From positions 207,203,156 through 207,267,155 of the forward strand of contig CM066037.1 in assembly GCA_033557465.1 (NCBI GenBank): a stretch of 64,000 nt of DNA, written 5' to 3'. The position numbers and the translations under genes are program-made. The DNA comes from Ichthyophis bannanicus (taxonomy: Eukaryota; Chordata; Amphibia; Gymnophiona; Ichthyophiidae). The notes below the pieces were generated by a model, which worked only from the letters and a program-made list of their open reading frames with translations, did no database searches and was not told where the DNA came from. Positions 41,701-52,929 of this stretch are shown in pieces. Within the stretch, counting starts at the first letter, position 1, and each line of letters opens with the position of its first letter.

Positions 41701-42249
41701 AGCTGCTACTACTACTACTACTACCAAACATTTGTATAACGCTACAAGACAAACACAGTGCTGCACAGACACGTAAGAGACAGTCCCTGCTCATCAGAGC
41801 TTACAATCTAGTCAACACAGTAGGTGTAGACAGGGATACATCTAGGGGGAATGGTAAGGAAACACAAAGGAGATCAGGGGAGTCAAGATCCGAAAGCGGC
41901 AGCAAAGAGGTGAGTTTTCAGCCTGGATTTGAAAAGGGCCAGAGAAGGTGCCTGATGTACAGACTCAGGTAGTTTGTTCCAGGCATAAGGAACAGCAAGG
42001 TAAAAGGAGAAAGTCTGGAGTTAGCAATAGAAGAGAAGGGCTCAGATAGAAGCGATTTGCCAGAAGAGCAGAGTTCCCGAAAAGGGGTGTAGGGAGACAT
42101 GAGAGAGGAAAGGTAGTGAGAAGCTGCAGAGTGAATGCACTTATAGGTCAGCGCGGGGAGGTTGAATTGAATGCAGAAACGGATAGGAAGCCAATGAAGT
42201 GACTTGAGAAGATGGGTAATATGAGCATTATGAGAGTGTTATTGTAGAG

Positions 42250-44543
42250 GGGGGGGGACAAATGTGGTGGCCCTCGTTATGTAGAAGGCCTTCGTCTTGT
42301 TGTAGTTAATTTGCTGGTTGTTGTCTGTTAGCCAGTTGGTTACTTCAATGAAACATTCCTGGTGGATGGATAGAGTGGGTTGGTTTGTGTTAATTGGTCC
42401 ATATATCATAATATCATCGGCATAGATGTGGACGTTTAGGTTGTGTGATCTTATGACTGTGCAGAATGGTCGCAGGTAGAGGTTGAAGAGTATTGCGGAG
42501 AGGGCAGATCCTTGGGGAACTCCTTGTGTTAGCTTGTATGCGGTGGAGGTGTTATTTATGATCTTTGCCTTCTAGAGCCAGACAGTAACACAAAACTAAA
42601 AAAAAAAATCATTGAAATGTCTGAATGCTGGAATTGTACTGAGGTGCATACGTGAAGCTTTCAGAGGTATATGACATTATATGGAAAAGATGTGAAAACA
42701 CACTTATCAGTAAGTGATAGACAGAGAGAGGGTAAAAGGCAACCATGAGATATAAACATGCCAGCTTTAGCATGAAGAAGAACAAATGGCTCCCCATATA
42801 GTTGTCAGAATATGGGGAATTAAAGAGATATATTTCTTGGGAACAGAGAACCAATATTTCTTGGGAGAGAAACAAGCAAGAGAACCAATATTTCTTGGTA
42901 GAGAACCAAGCAAGAGAACCAGGTAAAGAACTGAGTGAGGGAGGCAAGAGGACAGATAACAATATAAATCTGACAAGGCCCAAGCTGATAATCTCAGGCA
43001 TAGGCCTGAGAAAAGGTCAACGGAGAGGGGTACAGACCAGAATAGAATAACATGGCAAATCACACAAATGGGGGCCCTAGAAAGCTGGAACAAGAATTAG
43101 CTAATTCAAAAAGAATGCCCCGAATAGCAAGAATGGTCCTGAGCAAGAGTATATAATGTGACAGGACTAGATAGACAATGAGTTTGTCTCCTGCGCAGTG
43201 AAGACTGTGTGGGGTATACATTCCCTAGGTTCCATATGGCCCCAGTATCCCTGATGTTGTGTCTGTGAGTTTTGTGTGTGTGCTAGTTAGTCTTGTGTAA
43301 ATTGTTCTAGTGTCATATATGTTTGTTACAATGATCTCTTTCGTGTTATAGCAGGACAGAAAGATGTACTTCTATTTGTTATTTCCGAGTTAGGAAGTAA
43401 GACAGAATCATGCAGGCAGGACTAGACATTCTGGCTTGTAGCTGTTTAGAGATCTCCATCTGAGATGAGTACAGAATGACCCTGTTTGCTTGCTGTGAGA
43501 AATGGCAAGATCTGTAAGTCTACTGGACTGTTTGCCTTTGTTCTTAGACTTTTTGTTTCTGTAAGATAGGGAATAATAAAAGGATCCTTTTGGAAGAAAA
43601 ATCTGTGAGATAGTTATTCACATGTACGAGCGTGCTGTCCTGCATAAGGTGAGGTGCTGTCCTGCATAAGATGAGATTCTATTGGGAAGTGTAAGTCCTC
43701 TCTGTGTGTTTCTTTTATTGGGAAGTGATATGTCCTCTCTGGGTGTTTGTTCCCCTTTTGCACGGAGGAAGGTGTCTGCTTGGGAACTGTTTGGCCCACA
43801 GTCCAGCTGACCCTTCACCCCGTACAATCTGTTGGTGTCTATCGGTGAGGTAGGATGTGAACAATTTGAGTATAGGTGCAGAGACAATGCGGTAGTATTT
43901 GGTAGTTTATAGTGTCAAAGGCCAATGAGATGTCCAAGAAGATTAATAGGAAGCTTTGATTGGCTTGCTGCATACCTTGAGTTAGGGTATTTATCAGGGT
44001 GGTTAGCAGTGTTTCCACTCCGTGATGCAGGTGGAACCCATGTTGCTGGGGGTCTAGTAGGATGTGTCTGTTGATATGGCCTTGAAGTTTGTACTGTACT
44101 GTTTTCTCGACGATCTTTTCTGTGAAAGGTAGGTTTGCGGTGGGTCTGTATGATGATGGGTCAGAGGGGTCTATGGTAGGTTTTTTTAGTGTTGGGCATA
44201 TGGAGGAGGTTTTCAGGCATATGGACATGATGCCCTGTTGAAGTATCAGCTGTGTGATATTGATGATTACTCTGCTGAGTTTCTTTTTGGTCGCCTTAAT
44301 CCATGATGCAAGGCAGGAATCTAGGGGGGAGGTAGTTGTGTTTAGAGATGCTATGATGTTTTCGATCTGGCTTTCAGTAATTTTGGTGAAGAAGATCCAG
44401 GGGTCTGGATGGCTGTCTTCGGTGAGGGGTGGGAGGTGGACATCTGGTTGGGGATGAAGTTGTTTGTAATGTTGAGCTAGTTGTTGGGGGGTGAGCATGA
44501 TTTCTTGGTTTTCGGTGGATGGTGTTTTAGTCAGATGTTTCAT
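42250..44543 (-). pseudogene. L2 ORF2 reverse transcriptase, split by an insertion
   Basis: The 44543-43839 frame is open for 234 codons: LILQQGIMSICLKTSSI, DPSSYRPTANLPFTEKIVEK, PQQHGFHLHHGVETLLTTLI, LIFLDISLAFDTINY. Below the insertion, the strand at 42,560-42,290 gives TQGVPQGSALSAILFNLYL and the catalytic box IYADDIMIYGP. Catalytic aspartates are kept in both halves, but the insertion of about 1.2 kb separates them. Confidence 0.85.
42576..43815 (+). mobile_element. LTR-like insertion in the L2 (tentative)
   Basis: A 1.24-kb insertion recognised because the L2 frame resumes on both sides within a few codons. It has features of a long terminal repeat on the plus strand: a TATA-type TATATAATGTGAC near 43,150, AATAAA near 43,574, and a TG start and CA end could be placed at about 42,619 and 43,622. 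No primer-binding site, polypurine tract, coding sequence or duplicated target was identified, and the last 190 bases are unexplained. It also contains three short copies of an AACCAATATTTCTTGG unit near 42,840-42,900. Confidence 0.4.
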
Positions 44544-44886
44544 GATGTTGAAGATCTCTCTTGGTCGGTTGATTGCAGAATTTAGTAGTTTAGTGTGGTG
44601 TTCACATCTAATTTTGTCTTTTCAGTGTGGTAGTCTTTCAGCAGTTGTAGATATTGTAATTTGTCTTCATTGTGTTTAGTTTTGCACCATTTTCTTTCAT
44701 GTTTATGGAGTTGCCACTTCAGATTGCAGAGAATTGGAGTGTACCAGTTGTTCTTAGGTTGCTTTATGTGTATGGGTGCAGCAGTATTGGTGGCGATGGC
44801 TGCATTTCTGGTAATGTTGTTCCAGTTTTCAATGAGGATATCCAGGTCTGTAGAGTCTTCAGTTAGTTGTGTGAGGGTGTCCTGAA

Positions 44887-45430
44887 TTAAATTTTCCTTG
44901 TTGAAAGGTTGAAACCTTCTGATGAAAGCTGGTGGTGATTTTTCCTGATGAGGTTCTTTGGAAGGGAGAACTTGATGAGTTTGTGGTCAGACCATGGGAC
45001 TGGGTGGGCTTGGATAGAGTAAGGGGGGCTTGACTGGGCATTATTGTCATTGAAGAAGATTAGATCCAGGGTGTTGCCTTTCGTGTGTGTGGGAGTGTTA
45101 ATGAATTGCGTTAGGTCCATTGCTGACATTGCTTGGATGAAGGAATGCATGTGGTTTTGGTGCAGCGAGGGGGGTTCAAAGTCTCCTAGAACTAGGAGGT
45201 CCTTTCTGGTTTTTGATGCAGCTATTATTGTGTCCAGGATTATTGATTGGTCGTTGGCATTGGAGGTAGGTGTCCTGGATATGAGAAAGATGATTGTTGT
45301 TTTGTTGGTGATAGTGATGGAATCGGATTCATTAGTGCTTTCACTTGCATGGCATCAGAAGTTGAGGTTTTTTCTGACTAGGATCATCACTCCACTGCTT
45401 ATGCATTGAGTTCTCAGGCATTGGTATACC
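44887..45430 (-). pseudogene. L2 ORF2 endonuclease domain fragment
   Basis: Minus frames: KTRKDLLVLGDFEPPSLHQN, where the family Asn after GD. is replaced, NTPTHTKGNTLDLIFFND and VPWSDHKLIKFSLP with the catalytic Asp-His. The upstream catalytic Glu region is not recognisable; the 5' end fades near 45,430. Confidence 0.8.
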
Positions 45431-46004
45431 TAATCACTTGATGTTCTGCTTTACAAATATGAGATACAGACTATAAATTCCATATTTGGCTTTCAGTCAT
45501 TCACTGTTTTCCTGATCTGGTGTTCTAATATTTAAATATATCCATCTTGATCCAACAGTGAGGGTAATTGTATAAATGGTGCCTAGGTTAACTAAGTAGG
45601 AAGGTGCCTATTTTGGTACTATTTTATCAAGAGACATAGGGGCCCTTAAACTAAAGGGTGCTGTGGTATTGCACCTAATATGTCGATAATGCGCAAATCC
45701 ACAGCATGTTAGGGCAACGCTGTGCCAGGAGCATGGGAAGCATGTTCCCGGTAGTTACTGTGGTGCAACTGCGGCACAGCAAAAAAGCAAATGTATTCAA
45801 CACCACCTATGGAAGTGGTGGTTAGTACACCTGCACTACTAGCCCACCATGCAGGTAGCACAGGTGCACTGCCTGCATAGTGTTCACCCCACCCACTCTT
45901 CACCCCTACCCTTCCCAATTTCAATCTTAATGTACCAGGACAGTAGGCACCAAACTCCAGCGGCACTAATTGTCATGGTCCTTTGCTAGCTTTCAATGTG
46001 TGTC

Positions 46005-48176
46005 CAATGAGCACCTTTAGCAACTTTGCCAAGATGGGCCAATACCTCAGGGAGTAGTTAGTGGGATGGGAACAGCTGGGGGATGTAGAAAAAGAGTGGG
46101 CAAAACTGAAAGGGGATATTTTAAGGGCAACCAATCTTTTTGTTAAAATGGTAGATAAAGGTAAAAGGAAAAGGAGACCGCTATGGCTTTCGAAAGAAGT
46201 AGCTGAAAAAGTGAAGAAAAAGAGGGAGGCCTTCATGAAATACAAGAGATCACAGAGAGAGGAAAACAGGCATCTATATTTGGAAAAACTTAGAGAAGCT
46301 AGCAAGGTAGTCAGGAAGGCAAAGATTCAAAAGGAGGAGGAAATAGCCAATGCAATAAAATGGGGGGATAAGACATTTTTCAGATATGTTAGTGAGAAGA
46401 GGAAGGGCAAAAGTGATATTGTCAGACTCAAGGGCGCAGGGGAGGAATATGTAGAAGCTGATAAGGATAAAGCGGAATTACTTAACAAATATTTCTGTTC
46501 TGTGTTCACAGATGAAGAACCAGGAGCAGGACCTCAGAAAACACCCACAAACAAGAACAGAAGCAAGGGACATCTTGAACAATTTTCAGAAGACTGTGTT
46601 CATGAGAAACTGGCTCAACTTAAAGTAGACAACACGATAGGACCGGATGGGATACACCCTAGAATACTAAGGGAACTTGGGGAAGTTCTAGCAACTCCAC
46701 TGACTGACCTTTTCAATGCCTCGTTGGAGTCGGGAGTGGTGCCAAAGGACTGGAGAGAGGCTCATGTGGTGCCTTTACACAAAAGCAGAAGTAAGGATGT
46801 GGTTGAAAACTACAGGCCAGTTAGTTTAACTTTGGTGGTGATTAAATTTTGGAAACTCTTCTGAAAGAGAAAATAGTGAGGTTTCTGGAGTCCAGTGGAT
46901 TACAGGATCCGAGGCAGCATGGATTCACCAGAGGCAGGTCTTGTCAGACAAATCTGATTGATTTCTTTGACTGGGTGACCAGGGAGTTGGACCGATGGAG
47001 AGCCCTAGATGTGGTGTATTTAGATTTCAGTAAAGCCTTTGACACTGTTCCTCACAGGCGACTTATAAACAAACTGAGCACCCTAGGGATGGACCCTAAA
47101 GTTACTGCTTGGGTTAGAAAATGGTTGGGTGGGAAGCGACAAAGAGAACAGGTAAATGGAGATCACTCTGAGGAGAAGGATGTTACCAGTGGTGTGCCCC
47201 AGGGATCTGTCCTTGGTCCGATTCTTTTTAACATCTTTGTTAGTGATATAGCGGAAGGGCTGTCTGGTAAGGTTTGCCTCTTTGCGGATGATACCAAAAT
47301 CTGCAATAGGGTAGATACCCAAGAAGGTGTAGATAACATGAGGAGGGATCTAGCTAAGTTTGAAGAATGGTCTAGAATTTGGCAGCTGGGATTTAATGTT
47401 AAAAAATGTAAGGTCATGTATTTGGGCTGCAGCAATCCAAGGGAGCAATATAGTATAGGGGGTGAAGTACTTTTGTCCACTAAAGAAGAGCGGGACCTAG
47501 GCATGGTTGTGTCTGATGATCTTAAAGTAGCTAAACAGGTAGAAAAGGCGATGGCAAAAGCTAGAAGGATGCTTGGGTGCATACGGAGAGGAATGGCTAG
47601 CAGAAAAAAGAAGGTGATAATGCCTCTGTATAAGTCTTTCGTGCGACCTCATTTGGAGTATAGTGTGCAATTCTGGAGACCGTACCTTCAAAAGGATGTG
47701 AACATGATGGAGTCGGTGCAGAGGGTGGCTACTAAAATGATTAGTGGTCTTCATTATTAAGCATATGAGGACAGACTTAAGGATCTTAATATGTACGCCT
47801 TAGAGGAAAGGTGGGATAAAGGTGATATGATTGAGATGTTTAAATACCTCCGTGGCATAAATGTTCAGGGAGAGAGCCTCTTTCAATTGAAAGCAAGTTC
47901 TGCTACGAGGGGACATGGGATGAGGGTGAAGGGAGATAGATTCAGGAGTGATATGCGGAAATATTTCTTTATGGAAAGAGCAGTGGATCCGTGGAATAGT
48001 CTCCCAGTGGAGATGGTAGAGATGAGGACAGTAACTGAATTCAAAAAAGCATGGGACAAACACAGAGGATCTCTGAGGGTAAAAGGGGGACTGTTGTAGT
48101 TGTTGATATGGAAGGACAGACTAGATAGGCCATGTGGTCTTTTTCTGTCGTCATATTTCTGTGTTTCTATGTTTCT
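46005..48176 (+). mobile_element. CR1 LINE (group A), 5'-truncated, well preserved
   Basis: Starts within the ORF2 linker (FAKMGQYLRE) and runs through RT, C-terminal domain and 3' UTR, ending CTTTTTCTGTCGTCATATTT and repeated TTTCTATG units. Only a frameshift near 46,855 and one stop (47,758) are evident. Same group as 48.4-52.1 kb (minus) and 55.23 kb (plus). Confidence 0.93.
46061..48099 (+). pseudogene. CR1 ORF2 linker, reverse transcriptase and C-terminal domain
   Basis: Frame 46061-46864: basic linker (VDKGKRKRRPLWLSKEVAEK), then NKYFCSVFTDE and IGPDGIHPRILRELGEV. Frame 46849-47760: QHGFTRGRSCQTNLI, YLDFSKAFDTVPHRRLI, GVPQGSVLGPILFNIFVSDI, the intact catalytic FADDTK, NVKKCKVMYLG, KARRMLGCIRRGM and VRPHLEYSVQFWRP. 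After one stop, 47791-48099 gives the C terminus (KYFFMERAVDPWNSLP, EFKKAWDKHRGSL). All RT signature residues are present. One frameshift and one stop are the only lesions I see, so this is among the youngest LINE copies here. Confidence 0.93.
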
Positions 48177-48230
48177 AGTGCGTGCCAGACCTGCGCTGAC
48201 AGCTAGTGCCCTTTAGTAAATGTCTCCCTA

Positions 48231-48423
48231 TGTTTTTATATAAAATACTAGCACAAAGTCAACATTAATAGGGCCTACAATCAAGGCTTAGACATTATGC
48301 TACTCAAGAGCTGGTGTAAATGTTAGCACATACTTTACATACATACATGTTTATTTTATAAAATACATGAGTAAATAGCTACTCCGCCCAAACTCCACCC
48401 CTGTGCATGCTCACTGTATAGTA
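48231..48423. other. AT-rich spacer
   Basis: Contains short repeats of TACATACATACATG type. Nothing else seen. Confidence 0.5.
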
Positions 48424-48480
48424 GAAACATAGAAACATGACAGCAGAAAAAAGACCACATGGCCTATCCAGTCTGCACTT

Positions 48481-49157
48481 TCATATCAACCACCACAACA
48501 GTCCCCCCTTTCCCCTTAGAGATCCTCTGTGTTTGTCCCATGCTTTTTTGAATTCAGATACTGTCCTCATCTCTACCGCCTCCACTGGGAGACCATTCCA
48601 CGCATCAAACATTCTTTCCGTAAAAAAATATTTCTGCATATTACTCCTGAGCCTATCCCCTTTCACCCTCATCCTATGTCCCCTTGTAGTAGAACTTGCT
48701 TTCAATCGAAAGAGGCTCTTTTCCTATGCATTTATGCCACGGAGGTATTTAAATATCTCAATCATATCACCTCTATCCCACCTTTCCTCTAAAGTATACA
48801 TATTAAGATCCTTAAGTCTGTCTTCATATGCTTTATAACGAAGACCACTAACCATTTTAGTAGCCACCTTCTGTACCAACTCCAACCTGTTTATATCCTT
48901 TTGAAGGTGTGGTCTCCAGAATTGTACACAATACTCCAAATGAGGTGGCACCAAGGACCTATACAGAGGCACTAACACCTCCTTTCTTCTGCTGGCCATT
49001 CCTCTCCCCATGCACCAAGCATCCTTCCAGCACTCGCCGCTGCCTTTTCTACCTGTTTAGCCACTTCAAGATCATCAGACACACCCCACTCCTCCCCTGT
49101 GGACAGAAGTACTTCACCCCCTACACCATAGGTGTCAAACTCTGGCCCGCGGGCCAA
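48481..49157 (-). pseudogene. CR1 ORF2 C-terminal region, disrupted
   Basis: Minus frames 49157-48972, 49011-48724 and 48705-48481 give the region after the RT palm (VLLSTGEEW, KQVEKAAASAGRM), the conserved PHLEYCVQFWRP block, MYTLEERWDRGDMIEIFKYL and the C terminus EFKKAWDKHRGSLRG. Frameshifts near 49,000 and 48,715. Confidence 0.88.
49119..49126. repeat. Target-site duplication of the hAT element, left
   Basis: CCCTACAC, identical to 51,566-51,573. Confidence 0.95.
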
Positions 49158-51565
49158 ATTTGGCCCGTAGTGTAATTATATTTGGCCCGCGAGGCTATAC
49201 CAAATGACTACTAGAGCTAGCCCGCCGGTATTATACAGCGCATTCATTCATCGCTAATACTACAAATCCCATAATGCCTTGCTGTTGTTTTGGCGCGTCA
49301 ATCAGGACAGGTCCCAGAAACGCCCTCTCCTGTGTGACAGAAGTCATAGCGATCTCAAGCTACAACTGTCACTGTGGAACCCCTTCCCAAAAATGGCAAA
49401 AAGAAAGGCAGACAACAGGTCAGGTGGGAGACAGAATATTTGTTTACATATGTAAAAGACAGACCTGTTTGTCTGATTTGTGGAGTCAACGTGGCTATAA
49501 CTAAGGAGTATAACATTCGACGACACTATGAAACAAAACACCATGACAAGTACAAGGACCTGGACATGACTCAAAGGAGCCAGAAAGTGGAGGAGATGAA
49601 AAGAAGTTTGGTTTCACAACAGAATATGTTCAAAAAAGCCACATCACAAAGTGAGGCTGCTGTAAAGGCTAGTTATATTGTGGCAGCAGAGATCGCAAAA
49701 TCAGCCCGGCCCTTTAATGAGGGAGAGTTTGTGAAAAAGTGCATGTTGAAAGTTTGTGGCATCGTGTGCCCAGAGAAAAAGCAAGCCTTTCAAACGTGAG
49801 CCTGAGCAGAAACACAGTAGCTGATCGCACATGTGATCTTGCCACCAATCTGTATGACCAGCTTTTGGAAAAGGGAAAAGATTTCGTTGCATTCTCCCTT
49901 GCTGTGGATGAGAGCAGCGACGCATCTGATACTGCTCAGCTGTCAGTCTTCATCCGTGGAGTGGACTCAAATATGTGTGTTACGGAGGAGCTATTGGGAT
50001 TCAAATCAATGCATGGCACAACCACAGGAAAGGAAATTTTTGAGGAGGTTTCCAAATGCGTAACTGAAATAAAGCTGCTGTGGGATAAACTCGTGGGATT
50101 AACGACAGATGGTGCGCCAGCGATGTGCGGTAAAACAAGTGGACTGGTGGGCAGGGTCCGGGAGAGAAGATGCAGGAAGAGAACTGTGCAGGTGAACTAA
50201 CTGTTTATCACTGCATCATTCATCAGGAATCATTGTGTGGCAAAGCCCTAAAGATGGAACATGTTATGACCACAGTAACACAAGTAGTTAACTTTATAAG
50301 AGCCAAAGGTCTGAATCACCGCCAGTTTAAGTCTTTTCTGGAGGAGTGTGGTTCGGAATACGCAGACGTGCCGTATCACACAGAGGTGAGATGGTTAAGC
50401 CGAGGAAAAGTACTGAATAGATGTTTTGAGCTGCATGAGGAAATATGTCAGTTTCTGGAAAGCAAAGGGAAGGACACAGCAGAGCTTCGGGAGAAAACGT
50501 TTCTGTGTGAGCTGGCCTTTCTGTGTGACATCTCGAGCCATCTCGATGCGCTGAACCTGCAGCTTCAGGGGCGGGGGCGCATCATCACAGACATGTACGC
50601 TGCAGTGAGGGCTTTTAAAACTAAACTGTGCCTGTGGGAGAATCAGATGCTGCAAGGAAACCTTGGCCATTTTCCCTGCTGCCAAACCATGAAAACGCAG
50701 TTCTTTACCAACTTGTTCCCATGCGCACAGTTTGCTGAAAAACTCAGTGTACTCGGCGCTGAGTTTAGCCGGCGATTTGCCGACTTTGATGTCCAGAAAT
50801 GTAGGTTTGAACTGCTCAGTAATCCCTTTGCAGTTAATGTGGAAAACGCACCAACCAACCTCCAAATGGAGCTAATTGAACTCCAGTGTAATGACACGCT
50901 GAAGTCAAAGTATGATGCTGTGGGCGCCGCCCAGTTTCCACAGTTCATCCCTGACACAATGCCTCAGCTCCGCACCCAAGCTGCTCAGATGCTCTCCATG
51001 TTCGGCAGCACTTATCTATGTGAGCAACTTTTCTCCTCGATGAAGATGACCAAAACATCTCACAGGAGACGTCTGACTGATGAACACCTTCGCTCGATAC
51101 TGAGGATTTCCTCAGCTCAAAGCCTGAGCCCAGACATTGATGAACTATCATCCAAGAAGAGATGCCAGGTATCTGGCTTGGGCACATCAGATTAGATCAG
51201 TGTGCAGCAAACTGAGCAATAATTAACGTTTTCTTTATGCACTTTTTCTTGCTACTCCAAGACATGGGCTTGAATGGTTGATTAATTTTATTATTGTTAT
51301 TTTATTTTTAAAATTATTATTTATTATTATTTAAATCTTATTTAATAAATGAATGTCATTGATGTTTTTTTTTATTTGAAATTGGTTTTTGCATATCTGA
51401 ACTATTAAGTTATAAATTGTATAGTAATAAGTGTTGCTTCATATTCAATGTTAAAGCAAATCTTGTTTGGGTCCATATTAAAAGGTTCATTTGTTCAATG
51501 CTGGCCCGCGACTTTGTTCAAGTTTTACATTTTGGCCCACTGTGTATTTGAGTTTGACACCCCTG
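49127..51565 (+). mobile_element. hAT transposon with BED-finger transposase, 2,439 bp
   Basis: Terminal inverted repeats CATAGGTGTCAAACTC and GAGTTTGACACCCCTG (first position pairs C with G; two mismatches near the end), flanked by a perfect 8-bp duplication CCCTACAC. Subterminal GGCCCGCGGGCCAAATTTGG at the left has partners GGCCCGCGAC and TTTTGGCCCAC near the right. It encodes one transposase on the plus strand with three frameshifts. AT-rich, non-coding sequence of about 360 bp follows the stop. It sits inside an older CR1. Confidence 0.97.
49374..51195 (+). pseudogene. hAT transposase, BED zinc finger type (GTF2IRD2/ZBED-like)
   Basis: Cut-and-paste transposase; the same family was domesticated in mammals as the C-terminal half of GTF2IRD2. 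The first ATG is at 49,393 (AKRKADN), followed by a frameshift. Frame to 49,799: PVCLICGVNVAITKEYNIRR and HYETKHHDKY, a BED-type C2H2 finger, then a coiled coil. Frame 49,739-50,200: FSLAVDESSDASDTAQLSVF with the first catalytic Asp, and LVGLTTDGAPAMCGKTSGLV with the second. Frame 50,170-51,195: ELTVYHCIIHQESLCGKALK, VRWLSRGKVLNRCFEL (the CxxH and RW blocks), and the C-terminal hAT dimerisation region (MLSMFGSTYLCEQLFSSMKM, HRRRLTDEHLRSILR). Three frameshifts (about 49,430, 49,790, 50,165), hardly any stops. Confidence 0.95.
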
Positions 51566-51573
51566 CCCTACAC
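51566..51573. repeat. Target-site duplication of the hAT element, right
   Basis: CCCTACAC, identical to 49,119-49,126. Confidence 0.95.
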
Positions 51574-51739
51574 TATATTACTCCCTTGGATTTCTGCAGC
51601 CCAAATGCACGACCCTGCATCTTCCAATATCAAATCTCAGTTGCCAAATTCCAGACCACTTCTCAAGCCCAGCCAGATTCCTCCCCATGTCATCTATATC
51701 CTCCTGGGTGTCCACTCCACTGCAGACCTTGGTATCATC

Positions 51740-52086
51740 CATAGTAACATAGTATATGATGTCAGATAAAGACCAGCATGGTCCATCTAGTCTGCCCAGC
51801 AAGGCGGCAAGAGTAGGTGCACCTGCCGCTCTGTGCAGGTCACCCCTCCCCATGCCTTTGTTTAGGGGTGTACCCACTGCTCTGTGTAGGCCACCCCTAT
51901 TTACTGAGGTATAAGTGATAGCTATGTTTGTTTTGATTTTATCCTGTTGCTATAAAGGGATCCACTGTGTCTGTCCCATGCCATTTTGAATTCTGTCACT
52001 GTATTTGCCCCCACCACTTCCATCGGGAGGTCATTCCAAGCATCCACCACCCTTTCAGTGAAAAAGCATTTCCTGACATTGCAAAG
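51740..52086 (-). mobile_element. CR1 LINE (group B) 3' end inserted in the group-A CR1
   Basis: The left edge on the plus strand is ATAGTAACATAGTATATGAT and the following GATAAAGACCAGCATGGTCC, the group-B 3' terminus. It extends to the conserved C-terminal codons (plus strand CCACCACTTCCATCGGGAGG, minus-strand product PPDGSGGG). It falls between the codons for FA and DDT of the surrounding element. Confidence 0.9.
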
Positions 52087-52130
52087 AGGCAAACCCTGCC
52101 CGACAGCCCTTCTGCAATATCACTAACATG

Positions 52131-52704
52131 CATATTTTTAGGCATGACCTAATTTTGTAAGAGTCCATTTATGCAGATAAAACACTGTTTTATGTGCAAA
52201 AATGTTTTATGAAATTACCCTCATTATCCACATCCTTGATCTGCTGGGTGTATTTTGTGTGATTAGGTGATATTTCTTTAAAATAAATTATTTATGAAAG
52301 CAAGAAGCATCGGGGTCTGGTCTTTTTGCACTGATGACATGTGAGATGGTGAACTTTGCCAGGAGAAGATTTTGGGCAGTAGACCACTACAAAACTGATT
52401 TGTGTGACAATATTTAGGGCCATAGAACTCACATGACACTTTTGAAGATTTTCTATTTGAGAGGAATGAATGGCACTTAATATGTACAAATTCTATTTAG
52501 CTTTCATTTTTAAGTGAGTTTAAATCTAGCTGCAGTTTAAATCTGCAAAAGGAGCACATTTTCTGTACATTTCAGAGAAAATTATGATATACTAGGACTA
52601 AAAATAAGTTGATGCAACAGACATGTGCTGTAAGGATCTACATATCTGTACTGTGGAAGAAAGAAGGAAGAGAGAGATGTGACAGAAACATCCATATATC
52701 TCAT
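52131..52704. other. No recognised feature
   Basis: AT-rich sequence without a repeat boundary or coding frame that I recognise. Confidence 0.5.
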
Positions 52705-52929
52705 AAATATTTATTTATTTTATTTATTTAATTCGTTTATATACCGCGCTCTTCAACATCAGTGCGGTTTACATGGAACATGAGGTATTTATGGCGGGGG
52801 TTAACACCGTGATACATATAACAGGTAGCTTAACTTGGATAACAGTATTAACTATTTACATTTGTAATGATAACAGATTGATATCCATACTTATATACAA
52901 TACATGAGGGAGGTTGCATGTGGTCGGGG

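Larger units (their letters stand above)
41710..45430 (-). mobile_element. L2 LINE (TAG-tailed group), interrupted
   Basis: Minus strand from about 45,430: endonuclease (45,409-44,887), RT first half (44,543-43,816), an inserted sequence (43,815-42,576), RT second half with the catalytic box (42,575-42,250), then, after loss of about 90 codons, the C-terminal domain and TAG-type tail (42,240-41,710). The order is that of one L2 element. The junction at about 42,245 could be an internal deletion or a boundary between two related copies. Confidence 0.78.
45634..48230. mobile_element. Harbinger-type MITE split by a CR1 (tentative)
   Basis: Left end ACATAGGGGCCCTTAAACTA with AAGGGTGC; right end, reverse complemented, ACATAGGGAGACATTTACTA with AAGGGCAC. 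The left part runs to about 46,000 and the right part is only 48,177-48,230. GGGGCC...ACTAAA ends are common in Harbinger MITEs. The CR1 between them explains the length. No clear 3-bp duplication. Confidence 0.5.
48424..52130 (-). mobile_element. CR1 LINE (group A), split by a hAT transposon and by another CR1
   Basis: The minus-strand order of pieces is 52,130-52,087 (DIAEGLSGRVCLF), a gap, 51,739-51,574 (DDTKVCSGVDTQEDIDD, IWQLRFDIGRCRVVHLG), a gap, 49,118-48,424 (KQVEKAAASAGRMLGAW, PHLEYCVQFWRPHLQKDI, KYFFTERMFDAWNGLP, then the group-A 3' UTR with GACAGCAGAAAAAAGACC on the plus strand). Removing the two inserts restores a continuous CR1 reading order. The first gap falls exactly within the FADD catalytic box. 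Confidence 0.9.

Noticed and set aside
49344..50865. Minus-strand open frames within the hAT element
   Set aside because: They are shadows of the plus-strand transposase.
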